Shown: positions 9,710 through 16,992 of the stretch, piece after piece
Numbering within the stretch: position 1 is the first letter of the stretch
Layout: each line of letters opens with the position of its first letter
From: Pseudomonadota bacterium
Lineage (GTDB): Bacteria; Desulfobacterota; Desulfovibrionia; Desulfovibrionales; Desulfovibrionaceae
NCBI GenBank assembly: GCA_023419375.1
Contig: JAEZYD010000025.1
Coordinates: 62,001 to 126,000 of the forward strand
Direction of reading: 5' to 3'
Length of the DNA: 64,000 nt
The notes under the pieces: model-generated
Seen by the model: the letters and a program-made list of their open reading frames with translations, nothing else
What the model was told of the DNA's origin: nothing
The model's database searches: none
Made by a program: the position numbers and the translations under genes

Positions 9710-10582
9710 TCAGATATGGAGGCCGGCAGCGTCCCGGCGGTCTTTCAAATCTTCAAGCACAGCCGAGCTGACGCGCAAGCCTCCGTAGCCCTGGCCCAGA
9801 CGGATAGTGGGCTTGTTTGATCCGTGATAGTCCGATCCGCCGGAAACGCCAAGGTCAAAACGCTTGGCCATGGCCAGGCAGGTGCGTACATCGGCTTCGG
9901 AGTGTTCGCTGTGGTAGGCCTCAATGGCGCTGAGCCCGTACTCCTTGAGGCGGGCCACCATGGAGTCCAGCCATCCTGCGGGGGCCTTCCAGAGCAGCGG
10001 ATGCGCCAGGCATACCGTTGCCCCCATGGAGGCAAGCAACCGAACGCTTTCATCAGGTGCCAGCACGGTTTTGGGCAGATACGCCTTGCCCCGGCTGCCC
10101 AGAAATTCCTTAAAAACCTGCCGGGGATCCTTGGCAAAGCCCTTGCGCAGCATCACGGCAGCGATGTGTGGTCGCCCCACGCTCTCGCCCTTGGCCGCCG
10201 CCAGCACTTCTTCCATGCTGATGTCATAGCCGAGATCCTGCAGTTTTTTTACTATGCCTACATTGCGCTCTGCCCGCATTTCGCGCAGCCAGCGCAGTTT
10301 TTCCAGCAAAGGCTGGGGATTTTCCGGTAGCCACAGGCCAAGAATGTGCAGTTCGCCCAGTTCCGTGCCTGTCGAAATTTCGCAACCGCGCACAACCTCA
10401 ATACCAAGCTCGCGCCCGGTCTGCTGCCCTTCGTCAAGGCCAGACAGGGTATCGTGGTCAGTAATTGCCACTGCGGCAAGGCCTGCGGCATGTGCCTTGC
10501 CCACAAGCTCGGCAGGTGTATCCGTACCGTCAGAAGCGGTGGAATGCGTGTGCAGATCAATGAATTTCATACTATCTTTCAT
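9710..10582 (-). CDS. PHP-domain phosphoesterase (YciV/TrpH type)
   Basis: 290 residues if started at 10582 (MKDSMKFIDLHTHSTASDG); the second Met at 10570 is an equally possible start. The PHP metal-binding motifs are present: DLHTHS, ITDHDT, a mid-protein GRPHIA, CLAHPLLW and the C-terminal GGSDYHG. Family members hydrolyse 5'-phosphates of nucleic acids or 3',5'-bisphosphonucleotides using a trinuclear metal site. A promoter-like TATAAT ends 9 bases before the first ATG, so the mRNA may be nearly leaderless. The upstream neighbour is divergently transcribed. Confidence 0.9.
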   Translation of the reverse strand: MKDSMKFIDLHTHSTASDGTDTPAELVGKAHAAGLAAVAITDHDTLSGLDEGQQTGRELGIEVVRGCEISTGTELGELHILGLWLPENPQPLLEKLRWLREMRAERNVGIVKKLQDLGYDISMEEVLAAAKGESVGRPHIAAVMLRKGFAKDPRQVFKEFLGSRGKAYLPKTVLAPDESVRLLASMGATVCLAHPLLWKAPAGWLDSMVARLKEYGLSAIEAYHSEHSEADVRTCLAMAKRFDLGVSGGSDYHGSNKPTIRLGQGYGGLRVSSAVLEDLKDRRDAAGLHI

Positions 10583-10591
10583 GGGATAATT

Positions 10592-10621
10592 ATTATACCG
10601 CAAAATGACAATATGGGGCAA
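10592..10621 (-). promoter_or_regulatory. Sigma-70-type promoter of the PHP gene
   Basis: On the minus strand, TTGCCC (10621-10616) and a perfect TATAAT (10597-10592) lie 18 bases apart. The expected start of transcription is around 10585, only a few bases before the first candidate ATG at 10582. Confidence 0.6.
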
Positions 10622-10683
10622 GCCTTGAACTGGAAGACGCTTGGAGATAGAATGCTCCCTCACGATTAACAGAAGGATTCTTT

Positions 10684-10905
10684 ATGCCAATGGAAACCCG
10701 CGAGTTACTGCAAATTCTGGCTTGCCCCAAATGCTTGGGCAACCTTGTGGCGCTGGAAGACAACGGTTCAGTCGCCGCCTTTGCCTGCAAGGCCTGCGGC
10801 GTGGTCTATCCCGTGCGCGACAATATTCCCATCATGCTTGTGGAAGAAGCTATTCCTCTTGAAGACTGGAACAGGGAACACCCTGCAGCAAAGGAATGCG
10901 CCTGA
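10684..10905 (+). CDS. Trm112/YcaR-like small zinc-binding protein
   Basis: 73 residues. Two cysteine pairs, CPKC (14-17) and CKAC (35-38), form a zinc ribbon. The following VYPVRDNIPIML is the family signature of Trm112-like proteins (UPF0434). In eukaryotes Trm112 activates methyltransferases; bacterial members are poorly understood. AGAAGGA precedes the ATG. The stop TGA overlaps the ATG of the downstream phosphodiesterase, so the two are probably co-translated. Confidence 0.9.
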   Translation: MPMETRELLQILACPKCLGNLVALEDNGSVAAFACKACGVVYPVRDNIPIMLVEEAIPLEDWNREHPAAKECA

Positions 10906-11465
10906 TGCGCCTGCTTGTTGCCTCCGACCTGCACGGGTCTGTTGAAAGTCTGCTGTTTTTGCTGGAAAAAGCGCGAGAGCTTACCCCCGACGCGCTGGTG
11001 CTGCTGGGCGACCTGGTTTATCACGGCCCGCGCAATCCCCTGCCGCAGGGCTATGACACCCGCTCGGTGCTGCAAACCATGCCCGATCTTTCGGCCTTGC
11101 CCTGCCCGGTGATGGCAGTGCGCGGCAACTGCGATGCCGAGGTTGATCTGTGCCTTTTGCCCTTTGCAGTCACAGAGTCCACCTGGATTGAAGCAGACGG
11201 CCTGAGTATTTTTGCCAGCCACGGGCACCACCTGCCAGAGCGCCCGCCCTGCCCCGGCATCAAGCCCGGCACAGTTCTCTTGCGCGGACATACCCATGTG
11301 CCGCGTGGCGAAACCATTGATGGCCTGCACTTCTGGAACCCCGGCTCCCTTTCCCTGCCCAAGAGCGGCTCGCCCCGCACCTACGGCCTTATAGAAAACG
11401 GCGTCTTTTGCGTGCTGGACATGCAGGGCGGCGAAATATTGCGCCACGCTCCCGCATCGCGCTGA
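10905..11465 (+). CDS. yfcE: YfcE-like metallophosphodiesterase
   Basis: 186 residues of the calcineurin-like superfamily. Metal ligands are in ASDLHGS, LLGDLVYHGPRN, RGNCDAEVD, SHGHH and RGHTHVP. YLNPGS-type ending appears as FWNPGSLSLPK. The segments HGPRN and GNCDAEVD match Escherichia coli YfcE closely, a Mn-dependent phosphodiesterase with unclear natural substrate. I chose the start at 10905, overlapping the previous stop, because AAGGA sits about 11 bases upstream; the ATG at 10896 would leave no spacing. Confidence 0.92.
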   Translation: MRLLVASDLHGSVESLLFLLEKARELTPDALVLLGDLVYHGPRNPLPQGYDTRSVLQTMPDLSALPCPVMAVRGNCDAEVDLCLLPFAVTESTWIEADGLSIFASHGHHLPERPPCPGIKPGTVLLRGHTHVPRGETIDGLHFWNPGSLSLPKSGSPRTYGLIENGVFCVLDMQGGEILRHAPASR

Positions 11466-11477
11466 TCAGGTTTTACC

Positions 11478-12248
11478 ATGTCCTACAATCTTGCCCCGTG
11501 CCCGGCCTCTGCCGACGCATCATTGCAGTTGCGCCCGCTGTTCCGCATGGCCTCAGGCCTTGAACTGCTCCTGGCTTCGGCCTCGCCCCGCAGGCGGCAG
11601 TTTTTAACGGAATGGGGAATCCCCTTCCGTCTGGCCCTCACCAATGCCGATGAACCACGCCCGGAACAGGGCGAATCCCCGGAGGCGTATACCCGGCGAG
11701 CGGCCACTGCCAAAGCGCTGGCGTCAGGCCATGCCTTTTGCCAGCAAGGCCCTGCCAGCCAGCATTTGCAGCCCGTGATACTGGCCGCGGATACCGTAGT
11801 TGCTGTGGACGGCGACATCCTTGGCAAGCCGGAAAACCCGGCCCATGCCCTGCACATGCTGGAACGACTCAATGGTCGCGGGCATGAAGTTATCAGCGCC
11901 GTGTGCCTGCTGCTGCCTGCCAATGCAGCCTTTGGTCCGGCACAAGCAGCAGGGCCTGCTGGCACCAGTACGGCCCCCACTGTGGACGAATGCTGTGTCA
12001 ATTCGTTTCGCATGCTGTCATTCAGCGACACCAGCCGTGTTTTCCTCCATCACTGGCCGCAGCCTGTGCTGCAAGCCTATCTGGATACAGGAGAGCCGCA
12101 TGACAAAGCGGGCGCTTACGCCATTCAGGGGCAAGGCGCCGTGCTGGTTGAGCGCGTTGACGGCTCGTGGAGCACGGTAGTGGGCCTGCCCGTCACCCAG
12201 CTTGCCCAGGTCATGCTCGACAGGGGCCTCATGCTGCCCTGCGCCTGA
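11478..12248 (+). CDS. maf: Maf nucleoside triphosphate pyrophosphatase
   Basis: 256 residues. Family motifs are LLASASPRRRQFL near residue 31, EAYTRRAATAKA, and AADTVVAVDGDILGKP with the metal-binding Asp. The C-terminal half has DKAGAYAIQGQGAVLVERVDGSWSTVVGLP (given here in outline), typical of house-cleaning pyrophosphatases that remove non-canonical dTTP/UTP or methylated nucleotides. The first ~28 residues are an extension over the usual start, so an internal start is possible. It lies 12 bases after yfcE. A 12-bp hairpin follows. Confidence 0.92.
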   Translation: MSYNLAPCPASADASLQLRPLFRMASGLELLLASASPRRRQFLTEWGIPFRLALTNADEPRPEQGESPEAYTRRAATAKALASGHAFCQQGPASQHLQPVILAADTVVAVDGDILGKPENPAHALHMLERLNGRGHEVISAVCLLLPANAAFGPAQAAGPAGTSTAPTVDECCVNSFRMLSFSDTSRVFLHHWPQPVLQAYLDTGEPHDKAGAYAIQGQGAVLVERVDGSWSTVVGLPVTQLAQVMLDRGLMLPCA

Positions 12249-12265
12249 CAGATACTGCCCTTTCA

Positions 12266-12299
12266 CCATGACACAGCTGCCCTCCGGGCTGTGTCATGG
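12266..12299 (+). terminator. Strong hairpin after maf
   Basis: CCATGACACAGC (12266-12277) pairs perfectly with GCTGTGTCATGG (12288-12299) around a 10-base loop. No T-tract follows, so it may act as an RNA 3'-end stabiliser or an intrinsic terminator of an atypical kind. Confidence 0.55.
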
Positions 12300-12804
12300 C
12301 TACCATCCCTTCCCAAACTGACGCACAAGCAGTCGCACTTGCCCCTGTGAATTCAGGGAAACTTGCGCCATGCTGTTACCCCCCCCATAACTGAGGGAGT
12401 GTCGCTGCCGCGCTACTACGCCGGTGGTCACATCCATTTTTCACTGCGCACCGAATTACCACAACTCCAGGGGACTTTTCCCTTTGCCTCTGCCAGCTGA
12501 TTTGAGCAGCATGATCCCCTTTTTTTGCCCTTTCCGCGATGGCGCTGAAAAAAATCAAAAAAAAATCAAAAAAAGTTTGCCATCGATTGTGAATTATTTC
12601 CCCAATTGGTATGGCGTTCCAATCCGCATAGACTGGTATCCTAGGTTGCCATTTCTGCCTTTTTGTGAAAATATGCACAGGCATGACTGAAAGATCAATC
12701 AATTCCGGGCTCTTGACGCCTCTCTAAAATATTTTTAGTGCTGTACCATGGAATTATTTCACCTCTAGAAATTCTATGCAACACACAGGAGGGAGGATTT
12801 AATC
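12300..12804. other. Upstream region of acs
   Basis: 505 bases without a credible gene. The stretch around 12545-12580 is nearly all A (three A-runs separated by TC), likely bent DNA. ATTGG (12605-12609) and CCAAT (12619-12623) form a small inverted repeat. TTGACG occurs at 12713, followed by AT-rich sequence, but the -10 spacing is wrong. GGAGGGAGG lies just before the acs ATG. A regulated promoter is likely but not resolved. Confidence 0.5.
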
Positions 12805-14850
12805 ATGTCCCAGGAAAGGATCACAACGCTGTTAAATGAGAACCGCAGCTATCTTCCACCTGAGCACGGCAAAACTTCTGCATGGGTATGTGGGCCAGAA
12901 GAATATGACGCTCTCTGCAGCCGCGCACTGGAAGACCCCAACGACTTTTGGGGTGCGCGAGCATCGCAGTTGATCCATTGGTTCAAACGCTGGGACAAAG
13001 TGCTGGAAGCAGATGAGGTAAACCATAAATACAAGTGGTTTACGGGCGGCAAACTTAATGCCTCCTTTAACTGTATCGACAGACACCTCATCTCTGGGCG
13101 GCGCAACAAGGCCGCGCTTATCTGGCAGGGCGAAAAAGAAACAGACGTTCGCTGCTACACCTACCAGATGCTTTATACTGAAGTGTGCCGCGTTGCGCAT
13201 GCATTGAGTTCGCTGCGCATCCGCAAGGGCGATCATGTGGCTTTGTACATGCCCATGATTCCGGAACTTTTTATCGCCATGCTCGCCTGCGCCCGCATTG
13301 GCGCCATCCACACGGCCATCTTCTCCGGCTATGCGGAGGGCGGCGTTCGCAGCCGTATTCAGGGTTGCAAAGCCCGCGTTGTCATCACGGCAGACGCGGC
13401 GGTGCGCGGCGGCAAGTTCAAGCCCCTCAAGGCCAATCTTGATCCCATCCTTGAAAAGTGCCCCTCGGTGGCTCACGTGGTTGTGGTCAAGCATGCCGGC
13501 ATTGACGGCGTGAACATGCAGCGCAACCGCGATGTGTGGTGGCATGACCTGATTGATGACTTTACCCTTAACCCGGACTTCCCCTGCGAACCCATGGACG
13601 CCAACGACACGCTCTTTCTGCTGCACACAAGCGGCAGCACGGGCAAGCCCACGGGCGTCATGCATTCCACGGGCGGCTACCTCACATACGCGGCGCACTC
13701 CACGCAGTGGTGCTTCGACATGCGCGACGATGATGTGTACTGGTGCACGGCAGATGCAGGCTGGATCACAGGCCACACCTATGGCGTGTACGGGCCGCTT
13801 TCGCTTGGGGCCACCACGCTCATGTTTGAAGGCGTGCCCACATGGCCCTACCCTGACCGCTACTGGCGCATTGTGGAGAACTTCCGGGTCAACATCTTCT
13901 ATACCGCGCCCACGGTCATCCGCTCGCTCATGCGCATGAACGAAGCATGGACAGAGCGCTACGACCTGCGCAGCCTGCGCATTCTCGGCAGCGTGGGCGA
14001 GCCCATCAACCCCGAGGCCTGGCAGTGGTACCACAAGAACATCGGCGGCGGCGAACTGCCCATCGTGGACACATGGTGGCAGACCGAAACCGGCGGCGCC
14101 ATGATCGCCCCCATGCCCTACGCCACCAAGCTCAAGCCCGGCTCGGCCTCCAAGCCCCTGCCCGGTATTGACGCTGCGGTTATCGGCACGGCCTCGCGTG
14201 ACGGCGACGAAGCCGAAGCGGGCAGCAAGGCAGGGCATCTGGTCATCCGCCGCCCCTGGCCCGGCATGATGCAAGGCGTCTATAATGATGAGGAAAAGTA
14301 CCAGTCCTATTTCTCGCGCTTCGGCTGCTACTCGTCAGGCGATGCGGCAGAAGTTGATCAGGACGGCTACTTCTGGATTCTGGGCCGCGTGGACGACTCC
14401 ATCAACGTGTCGGGACACCGGCTCTCCACGGCAGAAATCGAAGCTGTGCTGGCTGCCTGCCCCGAAGTGGGCGAAGCCGCTGTTGTGCCCATGCCCCACG
14501 CCCTCAAGGGCGAAGGCATCTACGCATACGTGGTTACGCGGGATGAAGTGCCGTGGAGCGCGCAACTGCGCGTAAAACTGCGCGATGCCGTGCGCCGCGA
14601 CATCGGCGCGCTTGCCAGCCCGGAATTCATCCAGTTTGTGGACGCCATGCCCAAGACCACCTCGGGCAAGATCATCCGCCGTATGCTGCGCAAGATCGCT
14701 GGCGACAGCTACGAAGATATCGGCGACACCACTTCGCTGGCAGAACCGGAAGTCATCAATAAGATCATTGAAGGACACCGCAACCTCGTTGCAGGCAGGC
14801 ACGAAACGGAAAGCGCCCCCGAAGGCGCTGCCGAAACCGCGCAGGTCTGA
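12805..14850 (+). CDS. acs: Acetyl-coenzyme A synthetase
   Basis: Makes acetyl-CoA from acetate, ATP and CoA through acetyl-AMP. It has 681 residues. The adenylate-forming P-loop TSGSTGKPTG is at 275-284. The acyl-pocket region WWQTETGGAMIAPMP and the hinge GRVDDSINVSGHRL are intact. The catalytic Lys622 in PKTTSGKIIRR is the site that is acetylated by Pat-type enzymes elsewhere. In an acetate-excreting sulfate reducer it would recapture acetate. It stands alone between two hairpins. Confidence 0.98.
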   Translation: MSQERITTLLNENRSYLPPEHGKTSAWVCGPEEYDALCSRALEDPNDFWGARASQLIHWFKRWDKVLEADEVNHKYKWFTGGKLNASFNCIDRHLISGRRNKAALIWQGEKETDVRCYTYQMLYTEVCRVAHALSSLRIRKGDHVALYMPMIPELFIAMLACARIGAIHTAIFSGYAEGGVRSRIQGCKARVVITADAAVRGGKFKPLKANLDPILEKCPSVAHVVVVKHAGIDGVNMQRNRDVWWHDLIDDFTLNPDFPCEPMDANDTLFLLHTSGSTGKPTGVMHSTGGYLTYAAHSTQWCFDMRDDDVYWCTADAGWITGHTYGVYGPLSLGATTLMFEGVPTWPYPDRYWRIVENFRVNIFYTAPTVIRSLMRMNEAWTERYDLRSLRILGSVGEPINPEAWQWYHKNIGGGELPIVDTWWQTETGGAMIAPMPYATKLKPGSASKPLPGIDAAVIGTASRDGDEAEAGSKAGHLVIRRPWPGMMQGVYNDEEKYQSYFSRFGCYSSGDAAEVDQDGYFWILGRVDDSINVSGHRLSTAEIEAVLAACPEVGEAAVVPMPHALKGEGIYAYVVTRDEVPWSAQLRVKLRDAVRRDIGALASPEFIQFVDAMPKTTSGKIIRRMLRKIAGDSYEDIGDTTSLAEPEVINKIIEGHRNLVAGRHETESAPEGAAETAQV

Positions 14851-14922
14851 TACTTCAGGTGCAGGGCTGCCCGGAGCGGCTTTGCACTCTAACCGGGGCG
14901 CACCCTCAACGTCCCGGCAAAA

Positions 14923-14963
14923 CAGCACACCCCCGCAGATTGTGCCATCGCGGGGGTGTGCTG
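14923..14963. terminator. Hairpin between convergent acs and the membrane-protein gene
   Basis: CAGCACACCCCCGC (14923-14936) pairs with GCGGGGGTGTGCTG (14950-14963), a 14-bp perfect stem with a 13-base loop. No T-run on either strand, but the position between converging genes supports termination. Confidence 0.65.
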
Positions 14964-15006
14964 CTGTCTGAGATACAGCAAAACCAGACTGGTAAAGGGA
15001 TGCCGC

Positions 15007-15444
15007 CTACTTTGCTGATTCTTCCCGCCGGGGGTCGCCTCTCTGCGGGTCATGCGGGGCAGTACCTGCCGCCTGCACCGATTTATCTTGCGCCGATTCA
15101 TCTTGCGCCGATTCATGCTGCGACGGTTCACCCGGCCTTGGTTCTGCGGGCACAGATTCAGCAGGCGATTGCGCACCATCCGTCCTATCTGTTCCAGCCA
15201 CAGCGCTCCAGCGCCCAAGCGTATCACGCATCCACGCCCATACAGCCCGGCTTTCTTCAGGCATGCACATGGATGCAAGGCACAAGGCAATCACCAAGAG
15301 GGCAAGAGCCGCCAGCACCAGAGCCAGAGCCTGTGCCGCAAGGGCAAAAGCTGCCACAGCCACAAAGATCGTCAGCAGCCACTTGCCTGCAAATGCGGCG
15401 TAGCGCGCACAGGCTGCGCGCACACGTTCAACAGAATCTTTCAT
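15007..15444 (-). CDS. Small membrane protein paired with an HMA2 protein
   Basis: 145 residues. A basic N-terminus is followed by one long or two short hydrophobic helices (about residues 22-60), then a polar tail made of repeats of the ESAQD kind. Its ATG overlaps the stop of the HMA2 gene upstream (TAATG), so the two are translated together. No family was recognised. The context, a metal-ATPase island, suggests a role at the membrane in metal handling. That is inference only. Confidence 0.6.
   Translation of the reverse strand: MKDSVERVRAACARYAAFAGKWLLTIFVAVAAFALAAQALALVLAALALLVIALCLASMCMPEESRAVWAWMRDTLGRWSAVAGTDRTDGAQSPAESVPAEPRPGEPSQHESAQDESAQDKSVQAAGTAPHDPQRGDPRREESAK
15076..15120. repeat. 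Three tandem 15-base repeats inside the membrane-protein gene
   Basis: Three copies of a 15-base unit (CGCCGATTCATCTTG and close variants) lie end to end, encoding the acidic repeat in the C-terminal tail of the minus-strand protein. The copy number could vary by slippage without breaking the frame. Confidence 0.75.
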
Positions 15445-15977
15445 TAAACAGCCTTGCGCCGAACCCACACGTGCCGGCTGGCCATCAAGGCCCAGGCAAG
15501 GCCCGCCAGCAGATGCAGCGGCTTGGGCCCGGACAGGCCGGAAGCCAGACACACACCTGCCACGCCCAGCATGGCCCGAACCTCCAGCTTACGCTGCGAA
15601 ATTCCCAGAATATTCCTCTTGTCGCCTCTGCTGCCTAAAGAAAAACCCTTGGTTGCTGATGCACTTTTGTCGCGGCCCCTGCTGCGCCACTGCTCACACC
15701 GCCGGGCGCGGGCCGTGGCGCGCAGCTCGGCAGCGACCTCAGCCTGAGAACGGACCAGGATTGGTACGCTTTGTTCCAGCCGCTGGCACAGGCTGGCAAG
15801 GTCCGCGCCGGGCTTGAGAAGCAAAAGCATGGAGGCAGCACCGGGCCGTACCTCAAGCACATCCTGCTCTTTACCAAGCGCTGCCTGCACGGCGCTGCGC
15901 ACGGCAGTCTCGCCCAGGGCCGGGTGGCGCAGACGCGCCCGCCCTTCCATACTATGCGCTACATATTGAGGAAACAT
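15444..15977 (-). CDS. HMA2-type domain protein with C-terminal membrane segment
   Basis: 177 residues after AGGAGG. The N-terminal ~75 residues (MEGRARLRHPALGE to about VPILV) match the pattern GRxRxRHPAL and a beta-alpha-beta-type fold of HMA2 domains, the heavy-metal-associated relatives that lack the CxxC metal-binding pair. It resembles the free HMA2 protein at 19106-19393 (both read R-x-R-HPAL). A basic Arg-rich linker (residues ~85-130) leads to a hydrophobic C-terminus (residues ~133-165). It is read divergently from feoA and coupled to the membrane protein downstream. It may dock on a metal-transport ATPase; this is unproven. Confidence 0.7.
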   Translation of the reverse strand: MFPQYVAHSMEGRARLRHPALGETAVRSAVQAALGKEQDVLEVRPGAASMLLLLKPGADLASLCQRLEQSVPILVRSQAEVAAELRATARARRCEQWRSRGRDKSASATKGFSLGSRGDKRNILGISQRKLEVRAMLGVAGVCLASGLSGPKPLHLLAGLAWALMASRHVWVRRKAV

Positions 15978-16120
15978 GGCCCCTCCTTGTTGCAGGACTA
16001 AAGCCCTGATCTGTCATCAAATTTGAAAACGACTTTCTTTTCTCTTGACACAGAACCGTAATGAAGGCAAGGTTGTTTTGCGGATTGCAGCAGGGGTCAC
16101 ACCTCGTCCTGTTTATCCAG

Positions 16121-16137
16121 AATGGTCAAAAACCATT
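16121..16137. promoter_or_regulatory. Candidate operator upstream of feoA
   Basis: AATGGT (16121-16126) and ACCATT (16132-16137) are perfect inverted repeats with a 5-base A-rich spacer, 43 bases before the feoA start. This could be the site of a metal-responsive repressor. It does not match the Fur or DtxR consensus as I know them. Confidence 0.4.
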
Positions 16138-16179
16138 GAACAAATTTTGCCACCAGCATCAAACATAGAGAGTGCACGC

Positions 16180-16428
16180 ATGAGCCAGATTGTCAATCTG
16201 CGTCAGATGCAAGTAGGACAGCAGGGAAAGATTGCAGCCGTTGAAGCCCTCGGCGAAATGAACCGTCGCATCCGCGACATGGGTCTTATCCCCGGCACCA
16301 CGGTTTCCATTGTAGGCCGCGCGCCCCTTAAGGATCCTGTGGCCTTGCGCCTTTCAGGCGTAACCATCTCCCTGCGCAACAGCGAAGCCGACTTTATCAA
16401 AGTTGACCTTTCCGGCGCGTCCAGCTAG
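16180..16428 (+). CDS. feoA: FeoA-like small iron-transport/SH3 protein
   Basis: 82 residues. I chose the internal ATG at 16180 (MSQIVNLRQMQVGQQG), because the upstream extension of 45 residues has no FeoA character. Family features are the opening L-x-x-M-x-x-GQ-x-G-x-I, the RRIRDMGLIPGTTVSIVGRAPL core and the final strand. FeoA is a cytosolic SH3-like partner of the FeoB Fe(II) transporter. No feoB is present in this window; here it leads a metal-ATPase island. Confidence 0.9.
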   Translation: MSQIVNLRQMQVGQQGKIAAVEALGEMNRRIRDMGLIPGTTVSIVGRAPLKDPVALRLSGVTISLRNSEADFIKVDLSGASS

Positions 16429-16469
16429 CTTTTATCTAAGCATCCTACCCTGAAAATCTGCCAGTTTTA

Positions 16470-16499
16470 CCGTCCGGTCGCAATAGAGCGGCCGGACGG
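16470..16499 (+). terminator. Hairpin after feoA
   Basis: CCGTCCGG (16470-16477) pairs with CCGGACGG (16492-16499) around a 14-base loop. No T-run follows, so termination may be partial and readthrough into the ATPase genes is possible. Confidence 0.5.
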
Positions 16500-16586
16500 A
16501 AGCTGGACTATTATCTTGATTCGGCCATCTGCCGCATGCTGGAATCGCTGACCGAATCTGGACACACATGAGCAAGGAGAAGGAAA

Positions 16587-16841
16587 ATGAACGAAGGCAT
16601 GAAGTGCGGATTGTGGTTTTTGGGCGGCGTTGCCCTGGGCGTGCTCGGCGCGGTGGCTGTAAGCAAGGGCAAGCTGGATTTCAAGCCCCTGGCCACTGAC
16701 CTTTTGAGCCGCGGCATGGACGTGAAAGACGCCCTGTTGAGCAAGGTTGAGGCCATCAAGGAAGATGTGGAAGACCTCACCGCCGAGGCCCGCCTTGCCG
16801 CTGAAAAGCGCAAGACCTCCAAGGACGCCTCCGAGGCCTAA
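16587..16841 (+). CDS. One-pass glycine-rich membrane protein, PacL-like by architecture
   Basis: 84 residues after a very strong ribosome site (AAGGAGAAGGAAA). Residues 7-25 form a membrane helix with a glycine zipper (LGGVALGVLGAVAV). The rest is a charged amphipathic helix (KEDVEDLTAEARLAAEKR). Small proteins with this plan sit next to P-type metal ATPases in other bacteria (DUF6110 and DUF1490 families, as I recall). In Mycobacterium the DUF1490 protein PacL1 organises the CtpC ATPase into membrane platforms. The position, directly before the P-type ATPase here, supports the same kind of role. The metal-binding C-terminal motif of PacL1 is not visible. Confidence 0.65.
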   Translation: MNEGMKCGLWFLGGVALGVLGAVAVSKGKLDFKPLATDLLSRGMDVKDALLSKVEAIKEDVEDLTAEARLAAEKRKTSKDASEA

Positions 16842-16992
16842 TCCCGCAGTTGTTTGCAGCGCCCTTTTTCAGCGCTGAAGCTGCCAGTGCCGCCCGAGCA
16901 TTCGGGCGGCACACAAAACCTCCATCCTCCCGAATATGCAGAGGATCGTTCAGGACAATGCGGCCCAGGCCGCCTCGCTTCAAGGAGCGCGC

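Noticed and set aside
12640..12665. Sigma-54 promoter before acs (TGGTAT...TTGCC)
   Set aside because: The GG and GC elements are 11 bases apart instead of the required 10, and the -24 element is poor.
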